Shown: piece after piece, positions 30,504 to 42,759 of the stretch | Position numbering within the stretch: the stretch's first letter is position 1 | Layout: each line of letters begins with the position of its first letter | From: Falciphora oryzae | Taxonomy: Eukaryota; Ascomycota; Sordariomycetes; Magnaporthales; Magnaporthaceae | Assembly (NCBI GenBank): GCA_000733355.1 | Contig: JNVV01000042.1 | Span: 97,778-161,777, forward strand | Direction of reading: 5' to 3' | Length of the DNA: 64,000 bases | Program-made: the position numbers and the translations under genes | Notes under the pieces: generated by a model | Database searches by the model: none | What the model was told of the DNA's origin: nothing | Seen by the model: only the letters and a program-made list of their open reading frames with translations

Positions 30504-33500
30504 ATGCATGGACCAAAGATCGAAGGCTGCCGCGCCACTCCCTCCATTTTCTCCTCAGAATCAAGTTTCGACAGAGCAGAGAAGCCGCCGATTCAGACAT
30601 CCGTCCATCTCAGTGGGGAGGACGCTGGCACAATCAGGATCGCTCCGACAGATACCAACCCGTGGGACTCGGCAAAGCCAACGCTCATAAGCATGGACCG
30701 AGCCCAGGAGACCGCAAATGGCGATGATGGCGGTACGGCTCCACCGACGCCGCCGGGCATTGCGAAGCCAGACGCTGCCAAGTGGAAGGACCTCTTTGCC
30801 TTCCTCCAACCGTGGCACTACCTTGCCCTAGCGTCCGCCATTGTCTCGACAGCAGCCCAGGTCGGCGCCGAGATCGTGACTGTCATCCTGCTCGGAAAGA
30901 TTTTCGAGGAGTTGGCACGCTTCGCGGCCGACGGACGACACCCGCCCAAGGCATTTGACAGTGTCATGTACTGGGTCCATATCCTGGCCGCCGTCGCTGC
31001 CGCCCACGTTCTCTCCAGCTTCTTGCTGCTCAAGTCTTGGATCAAGTTTGGCGAGCAGCAGGCCATGGGCGCCCGCCTCAGACTGTTCAAGTTCATATTG
31101 CTCAGGGATATGGCCTGGTTCGACTTGTACAGAGACGGGATGTCGACTATGCTGACCGCGAATGAACGGTACGTATTTAGCTGGACCCTCAGTTGCTGCG
31201 TCCCCCGATATGACTTCGGCCGCCTCCCCTTACTCGACCTGCCATTATGCCGCACCGCAACAGACGCTAACCATGGTATAGAAATATACGAGAACTACAG
31301 ATCGCAAACAGCCAGGTTATGGGCTTCCTCGCACACGACTTGATGCTGTCTCTGGCTGGAGTCGTTGTCGCCTTCATGTACGGCCCACTAATGACCGCTG
31401 TCATCATTGCGTCTATCCCGCTCGCCTTGTTGCCGATGCGATTTCTGGGACAGAGCCTAGAAAAGGAGGTTGTTGCGCAAAAGGCGGAGCAAGTTGGCGC
31501 CAACAAGGTTGCGGCCGCGAGCCTCGCCGGCATCGATCTGGTCAAGGTCTACAACGCAAAAGAGCACGAGCTGCACAGCTACAAACAGTACGTCCGGGCG
31601 TCCGGAAAACACGCCCGCATTCAGACACGGTGGAACGCGCTGCAGACGGCATTCCTCAAGCTCTACATGATCACCATCTTTGTTGTCGGCTTCTTCTTCG
31701 GGGTCTACCAGGTCACTCAAGGAGCCATGCAGGCCGGCGACGTTCTTGTTACCTTTTATGCCGCCCTGACCACCTTCCAGGGAATCGAGGGCCTGGGACC
31801 TCACATTCTGACTCTCATCAAAGGAAAGGCCGCCGGGAAAGCCTTGAAAGATGATGCGTCCCAGCGTGAGCAACGCATGGACGGGGAGCAGAAGCCGGAT
31901 GGGTTCGTCGGTAAATTCGAGCTGAAAAACGTATGTTGGCACCCAGAATCAGAGACGCACTTGTCTACACCATGGGATACTAACGACCCCACGAGTATGC
32001 AGGTAAGCTTCGCGTACCCATCGAACCCGTCAATGCTAGTCTTGAAGTCGGTGTCAATGGAGATCAAGCCTGGGAAGACGAATTTTATCATCGGACGGAG
32101 TGGGTCCGGGAAGAGCACCATCACCAACCTCTTTATGAGGTTCTATGACCCTTCGGCCGGAGAGGTGTTCCTGGACGATATCCCTCTCCGGACTCTGAGC
32201 GCCTCGTGGTTACGTCGGAACCTCACTCTCGTGCAGCAACAGAGCACGCTCTTTAGCGACACCCTCCGCGCAAACATCACACTCGGCCACATTTTCCCTG
32301 AATCTGTACGTCCAGAAGAGGTGAAGGCCGCGTGCGAGATGGCACTCTTGCAATCTACTGTCCTCAGCCTGCCCGACGGCCTCGACACCATGGTTGGGTC
32401 GGGTGGCCACAACCTCAGCGGAGGCCAGAAGCAGCGCGTGGCTTTGGCGAGGGCAAGACTGCGAAGCGCGCCGGTTGTTATTCTGGACGAAATCACCAGC
32501 GGCCTGGATCCGAAGTCGAGGCAGATGATAATGGAGGCCATCAGAGTGTGGCGGGCGGGGAAGACCACAATCATCATCACGCACGACGTGACACAGGTCG
32601 ATGACGAAGACCAAGTTTTCATGATGGAGGACGGTGCTGTCAAAGAGTCGGGCATTTGCAAGTATCTCCTCTGTATGGAAGAGAGTTCCTTCTACCACAT
32701 GCGAGCCCTTGGCCAGGTGCCGGACGGCTTTGTAAGCGGACAGACCGACGGTGCGAGAGAGTCCGATGCCAGCTCTTCTGAAGGCGATTTGGATGACGAA
32801 TCCAGAGTCCCTATTTTCTACATGTCTGGAACAGGGGGCAGCCTTTCAACAAACTCACGTCTCAGCAGAATGGCTCTCGTGCCGCCAAGCGGGGGAGCTG
32901 GTGCGAGACAGTTTTTTGAGCGACGACCCATCACGGCTGGTCTTCTGCCCAAGGGTGATCTGCTACCCAAAGGGCCGCTGCATGACCAACAGTTCTTTCG
33001 AAAAACGTCCCAGGCCTCACACCCTCGCAAGAGCAGCCTAGATATTGTCCAAGAGAGAGGTCTATCGGCACGCGCAGCCAGGCTGGGGGCTAGCGCTCGC
33101 ACTGAGCCTTCAACCCCGCAGCGGAGGAGCAGTCTCGCGGTTCACGACGACACCATAGGGGCGCCGCCTCCTAGACTATCTTGCGCTGATGAGCAGGGAG
33201 AGGCCGATAAAAAGAAGAAGTCGAGGTCGACTCTCCAGGTCTTGCAGACGGTGTGGCCTACTCTCGACAGCAGACACAGGTTCTATGCCTTTGCTAGCCT
33301 GCTGAGCTGCGTGGTTGCAGCGGGTTGCAGTCCAGTGTTTGCGTATGCCTTTGCAAATCTTCTGCAGGCCTTCTGGGTCCCAGGAGATAAGATGAGGATC
33401 GGCCTGAAGTGGGCTCTGGTCATGACGGGTGTTGGAATAGTCGACTTTGCAGCCCTCTTCCTCGCATTCTCCCTTGCTGGCGCCGTTGCCCAGCAGTGGG

Positions 33501-35479
33501 TAGACTCCCTCAAGGTCGACGGCTTCTTTCGCATTCTCTGCCAGCCGCGGGCTTGGCATGACAAGTCGACAAACTCACCCAGCCGCATATGTGACATCCT
33601 CGACCGAGGTGCAGAGGAGATGAGGAGCATCGTGGCCCAGTTTGTGCCCATTGCCATCATGGTGGTACTGATGGTCCTGACGGGACTGATCTGGGCCCTC
33701 GCCATCTTGTGGAAGCTGGCGTTGGTGGTCGTCGGCATGCTGCTGTTTGCCGCCGTAACCGTCTATTACTCCTCCCGCACGAGCGATATATGGGAGACGC
33801 GGTGCAACAGTGCCGCTGAGTCCACCGGCTCCTTGTTTGCTGAGGTGGTCAGTAACATCCGCATCGTCCGCGCCTTTTCGTTGGAGAGGCACTTTGCCGA
33901 AAAGTTCTCCCAGAGCACCAGGGATGTGTTCGGCTTCGGGAAGCAGCGGGGATGGCTGACGGGCATGTGGTACGGTCTACACTGCTCCATCGGCGATTGG
34001 ATCATCGTCATAATCTTCTCGTACGGCATGTTCCTGGTTACCAACCACGGAGAGACTTCCGTCGGCTCCGTCATGCAGGTCGTGAATCTGCTACTATTCA
34101 CGACGGGGAATGCGACTGCCATGCTGGGCAGCATCCCCCAGATTGCGGCCGCGCAAGCCAAGGCGACCCAGATCCTGAATTTCGCCAGCCTGCCTCGCGA
34201 GTCCACCTTTGAGCAGCAGGGCGAGAAGAGGCTTCTGACACCGTTTCCGATCGCCTTTCGCGCTCTACGCTTTGCATATCCTAGTCGACCCTCAACCAAG
34301 GTCCTGCGCAACGTCAACCTCACGATACCGGGTGAGGGGTGCACTGCCATCGTGGGAGCCTCTGGCTGCGGGAAAAGCACCATTACATCGTTGATTCTCC
34401 GACTTTACGAGCCACAATATTCTGGGCTGTCCGCGGATGAGACAGCATTGCCGACCGCGGAATCTAAAGAGGCAGCTGTCTCTCAGGTGTCGCTGAGGCC
34501 TGGGACGCGAAGGACTTCAGTCGCCTTCAAGTCTGAGCCTCCGCTGACATTCTCTGGCATCGATGCGCGGGAGATCTCAACGAGGGCATTGCGCGCCATG
34601 ATGGCGTATGTGCCACAAACCCCCTTCTTATACCCCGAGACGATTGCAGCAAACATCACATACGGCCTTCCGGAAGATGACGCTTTGCGCGCGCAGGACA
34701 GCATTGAGGAAGCGGCCCGAGCCGCCGGAATTCACGACTTCATCGTCTCGCTCCCCCAAGGCTACAGCACCGTTGTTGGCGATGGCGGCGTCTCTGTGTC
34801 CGGTGGTCAGGCGCAGCGTCTGTGCATCGCTCGTGCGCTGGTGCGGAAGCCTCGCCTACTGGTCCTTGACGAACCCACCAGCTCGCTGGACGATGAGGGC
34901 CGAGACTTGGTCCTCGAAACAATCTGGGACCTGGTTGGCGGTGCTGGGGTCAGACCCCGGAGCGCCAGCGCCATGGCAGAGTTTCCAGTGACAAATATGA
35001 GACCGCGCTCGTCGGGATCGGCCTTCTACTTCAACAAGGCGACAAACCAGCGGCGCCAGAAAACCCCAAGCTACGACGGCAGCCAGCCCACTAGCCCCAA
35101 TGGAAACCCGTGGGGCATGGCGGTTGTGGTCGTCACGCACTCTCGAGAGATGATGAAGATCGCGGACCGCGTCGTGGTCGTGGACGGAGGATGCGTGGCC
35201 GAGGAGGGTACCTACGATGATCTGTTGGCCTCCCGGGGAAAGCTCGCCGAGCTTCTCGGAGGCTTCACGCGCCCACCGCCCGGACCGCGGAAAAGGTCTC
35301 TCCAAACCCCCAAGGTGTATCTCGAAGGCTATGGCCCCACCTCGCACCTGAGGTCGGGATCAGCAGGGCCCCCGGAGGTCCGGACGAATCGCAACACAAA
35401 CCCGCTCATGGCCCAGGCTCGCGCGAGGAACCAGTTCTTCGCCGAAGGTGTTAACTGGCGGCAGCAACGCTCGTCCTAG
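30504..35479 (+). CDS. ste6: ABCB-type full transporter, Ste6-like a-factor pheromone exporter
   Basis: Three exons: 30504-31168, 31282-31930 and 32003-35479, giving 1596 residues. An alternative ATG at 30693 would remove 63 poorly conserved residues. The second intron (72 bases, GTATGT...TGCAG) is frame-neutral and stop-free; its removal restores FELKNVSFAYPSNPS at the start of NBD1. Order: TMD1, NBD1, linker of about 200 residues, TMD2, NBD2. NBD1 has Walker A GRSGSGKST (about 469), signature LSGGQKQR and Walker B VVILDEITSGLD. NBD2 has GASGCGKST (about 1223), VSGGQAQR and LLVLDEPTSSLD. Catalytic Glu residues and H-loop histidines (THD, THS) are intact in both sites, so both look active. 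The long linker and the insertion in NBD2 after Walker A fit fungal Ste6 orthologues, which export the farnesylated mating pheromone. Confidence 0.88.
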
Positions 35480-36159
35480 AGGGACGAGGACTATGACCGA
35501 CCTCTGGAGCCAGACGAGTCCCCGGGCGCTATCATGCACTCATATCTCTGGTCAGCGGGCAAAGGCAGCCCAGCTAGAAGCCATGCTGAGGGGCATGAGA
35601 GAAAGAGTTGAGGAATTTAGGAACATGTGATAGACAAGCACTTTACTGCTAGGTGTATGGCTTGCTAGCAACCCCGGATGTCTTTTCTTCTAGATCCATA
35701 TTTTGTGGGCAGGAGCGCCGAACGGATAAACCTGGTTGCTCTCCTGTCGTCTGGGCTTGGGGCCCATTGCATTATATCTCGTACATAAACTCTTACGTCT
35801 TGTCGACCAACAAGGGTCGTATTTGGGGGACGGGTAACGACGAAGCAATACGTGATACTTTTTTTTACCTCGTCGCTGAATTACCTGCTTTTAGCTAGCA
35901 GGCTAGACAGTACTTGACACTAGGTGTATCGAACCCCTGCCAGATTGGGCCCCCTGGTACTGTATAGTTCTAAGAAAGGAGTTCTTGTCAGTATTTGGTC
36001 TAGCATGCGAGCATGCAGAGTGTGTCATTGGTATCCGAGTCACTCGGTCGGCGAGGAAGACCGACTCACCGTAACACCTTTCATCTGTTCCGAGTAAATG
36101 TCGAGCATTAGGGAGGGCTCTGCTCGTTTGTCAGACGGCGACGCGGCTCGGGAAAGTGA
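35480..36159. other. Convergent intergenic region
   Basis: 3' flanks of the ABC transporter and of the LPMO gene. No gene or RNA was recognised. Confidence 0.5.
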
Positions 36160-37018
36160 TTAGGGTTGGGATCCTGGAAGGCAGGGGAAACACAAACCGT
36201 CGTCGTCGTAGGCGCCGGGGAAGGGCTTCCAGAACTCGCGCGGCGGGAGGTCGTCGCCGGTGCCCGTGACGTTCAGGTGGGCGCACTCCGGGTAGAACTG
36301 CGGCCTGCCGGCGACGTGCAGGCTGATGATCTCGTGGCGCACCACGTACAAGCCCGGCCTCAGCCGCGGCGGCAGGCGGGCCTCCCACATTGCGGGCCCT
36401 TCGCCATCCCAGCGCTGAAAGGCCTTTTGGTACCAGGTCCCCGTCTGCAGGTCATCGCCCTCGAGAAACCCGGCCTCCCAGATCTTGAACCAGCGGGCGT
36501 TGTCCCGGGGGTCCTCGACGCGCACGTCGCGGCAGTCCCGGTTGCCGGTGAGCTCCGGGTCCAGGCATGGGCTGAGCCAGACGGTCATGGGGCCCACGGG
36601 GTGCAGCCAGTACCAGTAGGCGGCTCCCAGGACGGCGCCGGCCTCGATGGGGATGTAAGAGGGCGGGGCAGTGCCCGGGTCGTTGCAGGATATGAAGGGG
36701 GAGGACGGCGTGAAGAGCGGGTCGATGGAGGACCAGAGGCGCTGGACCATCCAGGGGGCGCCTTCTTGGTCCTCGCGGGGGGAGGTTGGGTCGTAGCTTT
36801 TGGGGAAGGGGGGTTGTGTGGGTTAGTGTGACGAGGTTTTGTTTCGGAGGGGAAAAGGAATGCGGTCGCAGGCCGATGGCGCAAAAAGGCGAGCTTGCTT
36901 ACCCCCTATACCACGTATCCCCGACGGTGTAATTGTTCAGGCCTCCATGGGCGCCGGCGAGGTCGGCAAGGACTGCTAGTCGCCAGGCGACGGCCGTGAT
37001 GGTTTTGAGGGCGGCCAT
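36160..37018 (-). CDS. AA9 lytic polysaccharide monooxygenase
   Basis: Two exons: 37018-36903 and 36796-36160, giving 250 residues. The intron is GT-AG (106 bases) and restores YRGYDPTSPRED at the junction. Cleavage after ...LADLAGA leaves His24 as the N-terminal copper-brace histidine (HGGLNNYTVGDTWYRGYDP). The second brace histidine lies in VVRHEIISLH, and the axial tyrosine in the Q-F-Y motif of RPQFYPECAHLNVTG. Cysteines of the conserved disulphides are present (FISCNDPGT with PECAHLNV). The enzyme is secreted, binds copper and oxidatively cleaves cellulose or related glucans with peroxide or O2. There is no cellulose-binding module; the short tail ends CFPCLPGSQP. The signal peptide is less hydrophobic than usual and contains an Arg. 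Confidence 0.92.
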
Positions 37019-37593
37019 CGGGGTGGTGGCCGTTCACACGATCAACACAAAACGAGGAGAGCCGGCCAGCGTTAGGCGACGCCGCGATGCATAATGAGAA
37101 CCTTGTAGGGTTTTGATTGGGCTGGTAAGCGTTTTGCGGTATACCTAAACACAGAAGAAAAGAAGTAATACAGACGGGATCGAACGGTAGGGGAGATGTC
37201 TAAATGCAAGCCTCCCTCCCTGCGCCCTCACCCTCTGTCAATCTCTTCCACCATAGCGGCAAATTGGCAGATCTAGCGCAACAGGACTGCCGGTCGCAGG
37301 CCATGGACGGTTGTGTCTATCGAATGGTCTTCTGCAAGAAGCCACCCCACGTCGGATGCCGCATATTGCGCGCGGCCGTGGTTCCTCCGCGACCTTTGCT
37401 GATTGACGCCGGCATTAGACCGCGGGTAAGCTGGCACAGGGGCCCGGCATTCAACCTCCTAAATGGTCTGAGGGGAGAAGCAGGAGACAAGTAGCAGGAT
37501 GGCTCCAAGAAGAAACAAACTAGGAATGGCAGTAGACACTATGATACGTTGCAGACGACGCCGCCTTGGTGTGCACCGTCGAGGGCAAAAAAT
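37019..37593. other. Intergenic region, no supported gene
   Basis: Promoter side of the LPMO gene and 3' flank of the first tRNA. No ORF is supported. Confidence 0.45.
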
Positions 37594-37667
37594 TGATTCG
37601 ACCGAGGCTCGAACTCAGGACCTTGTGCGTGTGAGGCACACGTGATAACCAACTACACCATCGAACC
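37594..37667 (-). tRNA. tRNA-Val: tRNA-Val (anticodon CAC)
   Basis: A 74-base cloverleaf on the minus strand. Acceptor GGTTCGA pairs with TCGAATC, discriminator A. The D arm contains the A-box-like TGGTGTAGTTGG. The anticodon stem TGTGC/GCACA encloses the loop CTCACAC, so the anticodon is CAC. The T arm contains GTTCGAGCC, the B box. There is no intron and no encoded CCA. Confidence 0.93.
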
Positions 37668-37824
37668 AATTGTCCACTTGAATCCAGAAAGCGCCTATAG
37701 TGACGCCGACTCCGCATTTGCCCACCGAAAAATATCGGAAACTCCCATCAACGAATGACCACGCAATTAGCATTTCCCCGCCGCGTATTTCGCAGAACAA
37801 AATGGGAAAAAACGATGTTTGGGA

Positions 37825-37898
37825 TGATCGAACCCAGGATCGAACTGAGGACCTTGAGCGTGTTAAGCTCACGTGATAACCAACTACACCATCCGACC
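37825..37898 (-). tRNA. tRNA-Val: tRNA-Val (anticodon AAC)
   Basis: A 74-base cloverleaf. Acceptor GGTCGGA pairs with TTCGATC allowing two G-T pairs, discriminator A. The D arm matches that of the neighbouring CAC gene. The anticodon stem TGAGC/GCTCA encloses TTAACAC, so the anticodon is AAC (read as IAC after editing). The T arm contains GTTCGATCC. It lies 157 bases upstream of the CAC gene in the direction of transcription. Confidence 0.92.
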
Positions 37899-39478
37899 GA
37901 ATCGTTGACGGCCCATTCCCTGACTGGTGCTCATGTCTCCAAGCCACTGGCCCCGACCACAGGGATCCACCACCGGGGCGCCGTCAGTGTTCTACCCGAA
38001 ACCGTGCTGTTATTATTTTTGCCGGAGTCGACGTTATCGAGAATTGTCAGTCGTGTGAGCACGGTGGCTATAATTATTGACAATATTCGATGTTCCGCAA
38101 GACTAGCCTACTCTTCCTACTCTTCCTAACCTGCCCTTCCCAACAAGGACACAGGCTGAGTCCCAGGACCTGGGGGGCTGGACGATCAGCATAAATTTTC
38201 GAAGCAATGTCCGAATAGAGCCGTGCCACCTGGTAACTGCCTGGATGGCGCAGGTGTACTCTCAGAATCCATTGTGACAGGCCCCAGGCAGGGAAGCTGC
38301 TGGCCCGGATGGCAAGCCGTGGGCCGCCGGCGCCACTCCCGAATGAAGCCTCCAATAGTTCCAGGCCAAGCCAGACTCTACAGCCTGCTGGCTGCTGAAA
38401 ACGAGGCAATTCTGGCACTATAGTCTGACCATTGGTGGTCTAGATTTCGGTTGGGCAGGCGGAAGAAGTGTTGCGCTGCGAGGGTCGAAGCGGACGGCGT
38501 CTCGACCCAACGCTAGGATTTATCAATTCACGTATAATCACACCAAGTTGGCAACGATCACTGGAGTTTGTGTCCGAATACGTTTGTGTCTGACCCCTTA
38601 TAATTATAACCTTTCTATGGCTTGATGAAGCACAAGTGACCGGGAGCTAAAGTTTTTAGCAAGCGCAGAAACATCACTGCATTGAAATGCTGCTAATACG
38701 CGCATTTCGGCCAGAGGATCAACGGCTAAGAGATAGCAGAGCCAAGCCATCCCTGCTCTGTTGCTTCAGCTGTGAGTACCTAGTCATTTTCATCCCACGG
38801 GCCCCTGTTGTGTGACATGGCTTCTACACTAATCATCAACTATCACAACTGACCTCTTTGTTCTCACATTTGACATTTTCTCAATATCAGACGGGGGAAC
38901 GTTCTTCCCGTCAACCCCCTGAAAAGGACACTCAGCTTTCAGCCCTCATTACCCTTTTATTTGCTACTAAATTGCGCATCTATTCCGGTCTTGGACCTAC
39001 GATGCCGCTATCCGTCAGCTTCCGTCTGCCTCCACCTGAGGGACACTCGGCACCAACATTCGATCCCTGGACTTGCCAATACCGCCTGGAGATCACCGTG
39101 CTTGGATTGTTTCTTTGCAGATGCTATTGACCTCTGCTGAAGTTCTGAGCGCTGACTATCGAGCGCCTCCTTCCGTGCGCCGCCGTCTTTGCCTTGCTGC
39201 CCAGCCTCGGGCCCCGAGAGCGACGACAAGGACGAGTCTGGCAGGCTCAAGAGGAGATGTTGATCCCTTGACACGCCGCGGCCATTTGTGAACATTTAAA
39301 GCCTTGGAACCTCTCGGCTTGAGGTTCTAGTTTTGTTGGCCCAGTCTCCATCCTCGTCCCCCACCGACTCCTCCCCCCTCGACTTCAGACATCCGTCCTC
39401 CCTCTCTCGCGGAGACCCCCTGATTTCGGACCATTCCATTGCCTCCTTGTGCGCACACCCTCCACCGCCACCACAGCC
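37899..39478. other. Intergenic region, no supported gene
   Basis: About 1.6 kb with short random frames. The right end holds the promoter and CT-rich leader of the next gene. Confidence 0.45.
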
Positions 39479-40784
39479 ATGCTCGCCAGCCTGGTCTCGG
39501 TCGTCGTCCTGGGCGGCCTCTCCGGCCTTGCGGCCGCGGCTCCCAACCCCGTTCCGGCGCCGCAGGCCCTGCCGAACGGCTGCAGTGCTGACAACTGCCT
39601 CCGGGCCATGCGCAACCCCGCCCGGTCGGCCACGGCGATCTCGTTCTGCAGGGACTTCATCGGTGTGGCGGCGGTTGAGACCATCACCGTCGGGACCGTC
39701 CTTCCTACTGTGTATGTTCCCCGTCCTGCCTTCCTAATATTCGGTTTTGATCCATCATGCCTCGACCCTGACTAACAAACCGCCCCGAAGCCGCCTGGCT
39801 TCCACCGTCACGAGCGACGCGACGTCCACCTACACGCGCGTCTCGACGGCCACCGACGTGTCGGTGGTCCGCGTCGACACGACGGCCACCGTGGTCGTCA
39901 CCTCGACCACGACGCGCGCCCTGGCCAGGCGCACCGAGGTCCCCGTCCCGGACTTCATCAAGCAGTACCCGGCGGACCGGCTCGCCAGTGCCTGCTCCTG
40001 CATGGACCTGCCCAGGGCCACCGAGCGCATCATGTTCACCGCCGCGACCGTGACCGTCGTGGACCTCGCCACTGTCGCCGTGACCGCCTCGGTCGACGTT
40101 GTTGAGGTTTGGATCCCCCTGATCCCCCGTTGAAGTAATACCTGTCAACCAACAAGGTACTAACCCGCAAACTCAACCCTCTAACAGACCACCCGCACGA
40201 CCACAACCACCTCCATCGCCAACCCGCCCTCCACCACCACAGTCCAGGCCCTCGCCACCGTCGCCCCTGCCACCTTCATCCTCAAGGGCTCCGGCGGCGG
40301 CGTCTCCATCGCGGGGCGCTTCCTCAAGCCCGTCGCCGCCGCCTCCGGCGCCGCGGCGCGCACCCTGGTCTTCACCCCGACCCGCGCCGACGCCGGCGTC
40401 TTCGCGCTCGAGCCCGACAGCTCCCTGACCCTGGTCGACCGCAGCGGCGCCTCCCCGGTCCAGATGCCCTGCGTCATGGGCTTCGAGACCAACGGCGCCC
40501 CCGAGTACGGCTTCCCGCTCAAGTGCATGATGCGCAACGCCCGCGACGCCTGCATCGCGGCCCGGACGTGCCTGATGGCCAAGTTCTCCACGCCCGCGGC
40601 CGGTGGCGCCTTCACGCCCGCCAACACGGGCGGAGCGGGCAGCCTGGACTCGACGTACAACACGTTCCGGGGCTGCCCGGACGGCGCCGTCATGTACCTG
40701 GCGCACACCCCGGCGCTCGCTCCCGTCAACGTCATCCGGTCCGGGTGCCTCGTCATCGGCGTCGTCTCGGAGGCGGCCGCGTGA
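39479..40784 (+). CDS. Secreted Cys-containing protein of unknown function
   Basis: Three exons: 39479-39711, 39791-40106 and 40188-40784, giving 381 residues; both introns are GT-AG (79 and 81 bases). The start MLASLVSVVVLGGLSGLAAA is a signal peptide. A first Cys cluster, GCSADNCLRAMRNPARSATA with SFCRDF, is followed by a Thr/Val-rich stretch (VTSTTTRAL and similar). Then comes ASACSCMDLPRATERIMFTA, a Thr run at the second junction, and a C-terminal domain of about 190 residues with several more cysteines (PCVMGFE, CMMRNARDACIAARTC, RGCPDG). This cysteine pattern around Thr-rich tracts is common in fungal wall-associated or adhesin-like proteins, but I cannot name the family. No GPI signal is seen. 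Confidence 0.78.
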
Positions 40785-41105
40785 TGCGGGGGAAGACAAT
40801 GGGGGAGGTTGGCACCGCATTGATCGGTGTTTTTTCCCCGACATGGTCGGCACCTGATTGTGAAGGCGTGATGAAAAAATCGGGCAGGATAGATTGTAAT
40901 GCGAAAAAATAATATGCAGGGGAATATGGCTCGGAGATGGAGTTGGGAGTCGGGGGGATGACAAGCTTCGGTCACGACATGAACCTTTTTGTTTCGTACG
41001 CTCATTGGAAAATAGCCTGCTTTTTGTCCAGTTAGCTTTTAATTCTTGACTTCTACAGACCTTTAGCCTGTGGCGTCGTTCATTCCTTGTCACGCCTTGG
41101 CTCGG
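40785..41105. other. Convergent intergenic region
   Basis: About 320 bases between converging genes; it holds both 3' ends and nothing else recognisable. Confidence 0.5.
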
Positions 41106-42759
41106 TCAGCCCCGACGCTGCCTTTTTGCAGACGGCTCATCCAGCTCCATCCTCTCGCCTTGCCCACCGTCCCCCAGCTTCCCGTCTATCCATGCCCTCG
41201 CCTCTTGCAGCAGCTTCTTCTCGCCGATGCGGACCTCCAGGGCCATCGTGGTCCGCCCCGAAGCGCCCTCGCCGAGGCCGGCCAGCGTTGCCAGGTCCTC
41301 GTCCAGGCCGGTCCCGTACTCCTTCAGCTTTGCGTCGGCGGCGTCCCGGACCGCGCCGAGCATGATGTTCTCCCTGGCCTTCTTGTCGGCCACGGCCTCG
41401 GGGCGCTCCTTCTTCACCGCCTTGAGCACCGCCTTGAGCCGCTCCGTCAGCTCGTCGGGCAGCTGCCCGAACTTGGGGCTGCCTTGGAGCTGCCCGAACT
41501 CGTCCGGGTCCTCGCAGTCCCTCTCGAGCACGTAGGTGTTCTCGTCATCGCCGTCGTCGCCGTCTTCGTCGTCCGAGCCGGCCCCTTCCGCCTTGACACG
41601 GGCCTCGAGCTTGGCCCACTCCTCCCGCGTCATCTTGACGCGCGATAGGACGCCGTCCAGGATGGGCTCCCACGCCACCTCGGCCACGTCGTACCTGCTG
41701 TGCTTGGGCGTGGTGTAGCCGTACCTCCGGCAGAGCTGGCCGTTGGGCAGGGGGCCGTAGTAGTTTAAAATCTCCTCGCCCGCCGGGATTTTCCTCAAAG
41801 ACATGGCGATTAGAGCCTCTTCGGAGTGGTTGATGTGGGCCTGTCTCACAGCGTGGACCCCAGAGTCAGAAAGAACAAAGAGCCAAGTCACGACCAGTGC
41901 GCGCTATAGGGAAGGGGTGGCGACAAACATTAAACTCTGCGTCGGCGTTCAGAACGTCCGCCATGGGCACCATGCCCATAACGGTCCTGCCGTCCTTGTC
42001 CTCGACCCAGCCGTCGCCCTCGGCGTCGTCTTCGCCCATGGCGTCGTCGTCCCGCTCCAGGTCAAAGGCATACGCCATGATTGTGCTGCCCATGCGGTGG
42101 GCAAGCTCCACGAGCGCCTCGTCGGCCATGGCCGCAGCAGCACCGCCGCCGAAGAACAGCGCCTCGTTCTCGCGGATGACGGGCAGGATCTTGGAGCGGA
42201 TCATGGCGTCGGCCTCGGCGCGGCCGATGCTGGCGACGACGGGGCTGGCCTGCAGGTCGGCGAGCTCGGCAGCGGACCAGAACATGGGCGTCTCGAAGCG
42301 CTCGGGCAGGACGTCCAGGTACGGGCGCCAGGGCGAGGCGGCGCCGCGCAGGTGCTCGTGGATCATGATGAGGATGAGGCTCGTCCACGAGTCCTGCGCC
42401 CGGTCGTCATCGTCGTCGGGCGGGGGGCCGGAGCCGACGCCGGCAAAGACGGCGGGGAGCTTCTGGGCGAGCTCCGAGTTGGCCGGGCAGATGATGTGCC
42501 GCCGCGGTATGGTAAACAGGACCGTGTCCGGCTCGATGTCGGCGGCAGCGACTTTGCCGGGGGTTGTTTTTGATCAGCCGTGAAATGGAGGGAAACCTTG
42601 GCGTTTTGCGAGGAGCATGTAATAATCACCAATTCCGCGGCCAGCATTGCGCGCGCGCAGGTCTACGATGCTGATGTCGTCATGGAAGGTCGCGCCCGGC
42701 AGGTTCTTGAACCACGACAGAAATTCCTGTGATTTCTTTTCGAACTCGGCTTCTGCCAT
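41106..42759 (-). CDS. SET-domain lysine methyltransferase, SETD6/Rkm4 type
   Basis: Three exons: 42759-42630, 42551-41929 and 41840-41106, giving 495 residues; both introns are GT-AG (78 and 88 bases). I chose the ATG at 42759 because MAEAEFEKKSQEFLSWFKNL is the usual family start; an in-frame ATG at 42909 adds 50 unconserved residues. The first junction restores RGIVAAADIEPDTVLFTIPR, and the second restores VPMADVLNADAEFNAHINHS. The SET catalytic Tyr lies in GEEILNYYGPLPNGQLCRRYGY. The C-terminal third is the helical substrate-binding domain of the Rubisco-methyltransferase-like class and contains an acidic insert. Yeast Rkm4 monomethylates ribosomal protein L42; that substrate is a reasonable inference here. 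Confidence 0.9.
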
